From Daucus carota subsp. sativus (taxonomy: Eukaryota > Streptophyta > Magnoliopsida > Apiales > Apiaceae): 64,000 bases of DNA. A model generated the notes under the pieces. The model saw only the letters and a list, made by a program, of their open reading frames with translations, had not been told where the DNA came from and made no database searches. Where the stretch lies: positions 25,780,558 through 25,844,557 of the forward strand of contig NC_030388.2 of NCBI RefSeq assembly GCF_001625215.2, given 5' to 3'. This document shows, one piece after another, positions 63,811 through 64,000 of this stretch (position 1 is its first letter; every line of letters starts with the position of its first letter). The translations under genes were made by a program, and so were the position numbers.

Positions 63811-64000
63811 ACAAACCTACACTTCATTAAATTGCAACTTGTTTATTGAAATCAGAGTTTCTGATTCCATGTTCTACCTTATATTTATCAAATATTCTCC
63901 TTTGTAGATCAACGCTCCTGAGGTCGCTAGTATCAAGTCTTGGTAACCAAGAATAAGTCCTATATATCCAGTATTCTAGACGTTCTTTCTTTTATTTGCC
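63811..64000. other. end of window
   Basis: Leaves the duplicated block at about 63830. The phrase aacgctcctg near 63911 also occurs at 46551, 51619 and 61789, so the array may continue beyond the window. Confidence 0.5.

Overview
The window is nuclear DNA from a flowering plant, almost certainly a eudicot. It has AT-rich introns and spacers, GT-AG split genes, plant-specific proteins (cryptochrome 2, plastid-type GGPP synthase, BBE-like oxidase) and many short DNA transposons, including Stowaway elements with CTCCCTCC ends. No lineage can be fixed from the sequence alone.

The left 43 kb holds six conventional genes. They are an EAF6-type subunit of a NuA4-class histone acetyltransferase (minus strand, 7 exons), cryptochrome 2 (plus, 4 exons), a PP1 catalytic subunit (minus, 3 exons), an intronless berberine-bridge-enzyme-like flavoprotein (minus), an intronless geranylgeranyl diphosphate synthase (plus) and a prolyl 4-hydroxylase (plus, 8 exons). 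About 10 kb between the oxidase and the GGPP synthase (26.3-36.3 kb) has no gene and is built of nested transposons: two Helitron-like elements, a hAT element split by one of them, and several MITEs.

The right 20 kb (45.0-63.8 kb) is a tandem array of one small-gene family that I do not recognise. Members are single-exon, all on the plus strand, and encode secreted proline-rich proteins of 110-133 residues. Each has a signal peptide, a conserved RYPN/RYPD motif just after it, repeated KPP units, a conserved PSPAS core and a family-specific tail that often ends TGN. Seven members look intact. At least eight more are broken: 5'-deleted, nonsense-bearing, split by a LINE, chimeric, or reduced to the signal-peptide start. 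One block of about 2.6 kb is present twice (51.07-53.75 and 61.28-63.83 kb), with a third partial copy at 56.66-58.06 kb. One member has a hAT element inserted exactly at its TATA box. The PSPAS core resembles hydroxyproline-rich systemin peptides and arabinogalactan glycomodules. A family of hydroxyproline-modified secreted peptides or wall proteins is therefore a reasonable but unproved reading. The neighbouring prolyl 4-hydroxylase makes the modification such proteins need, though neighbourhood alone proves nothing in a plant genome.
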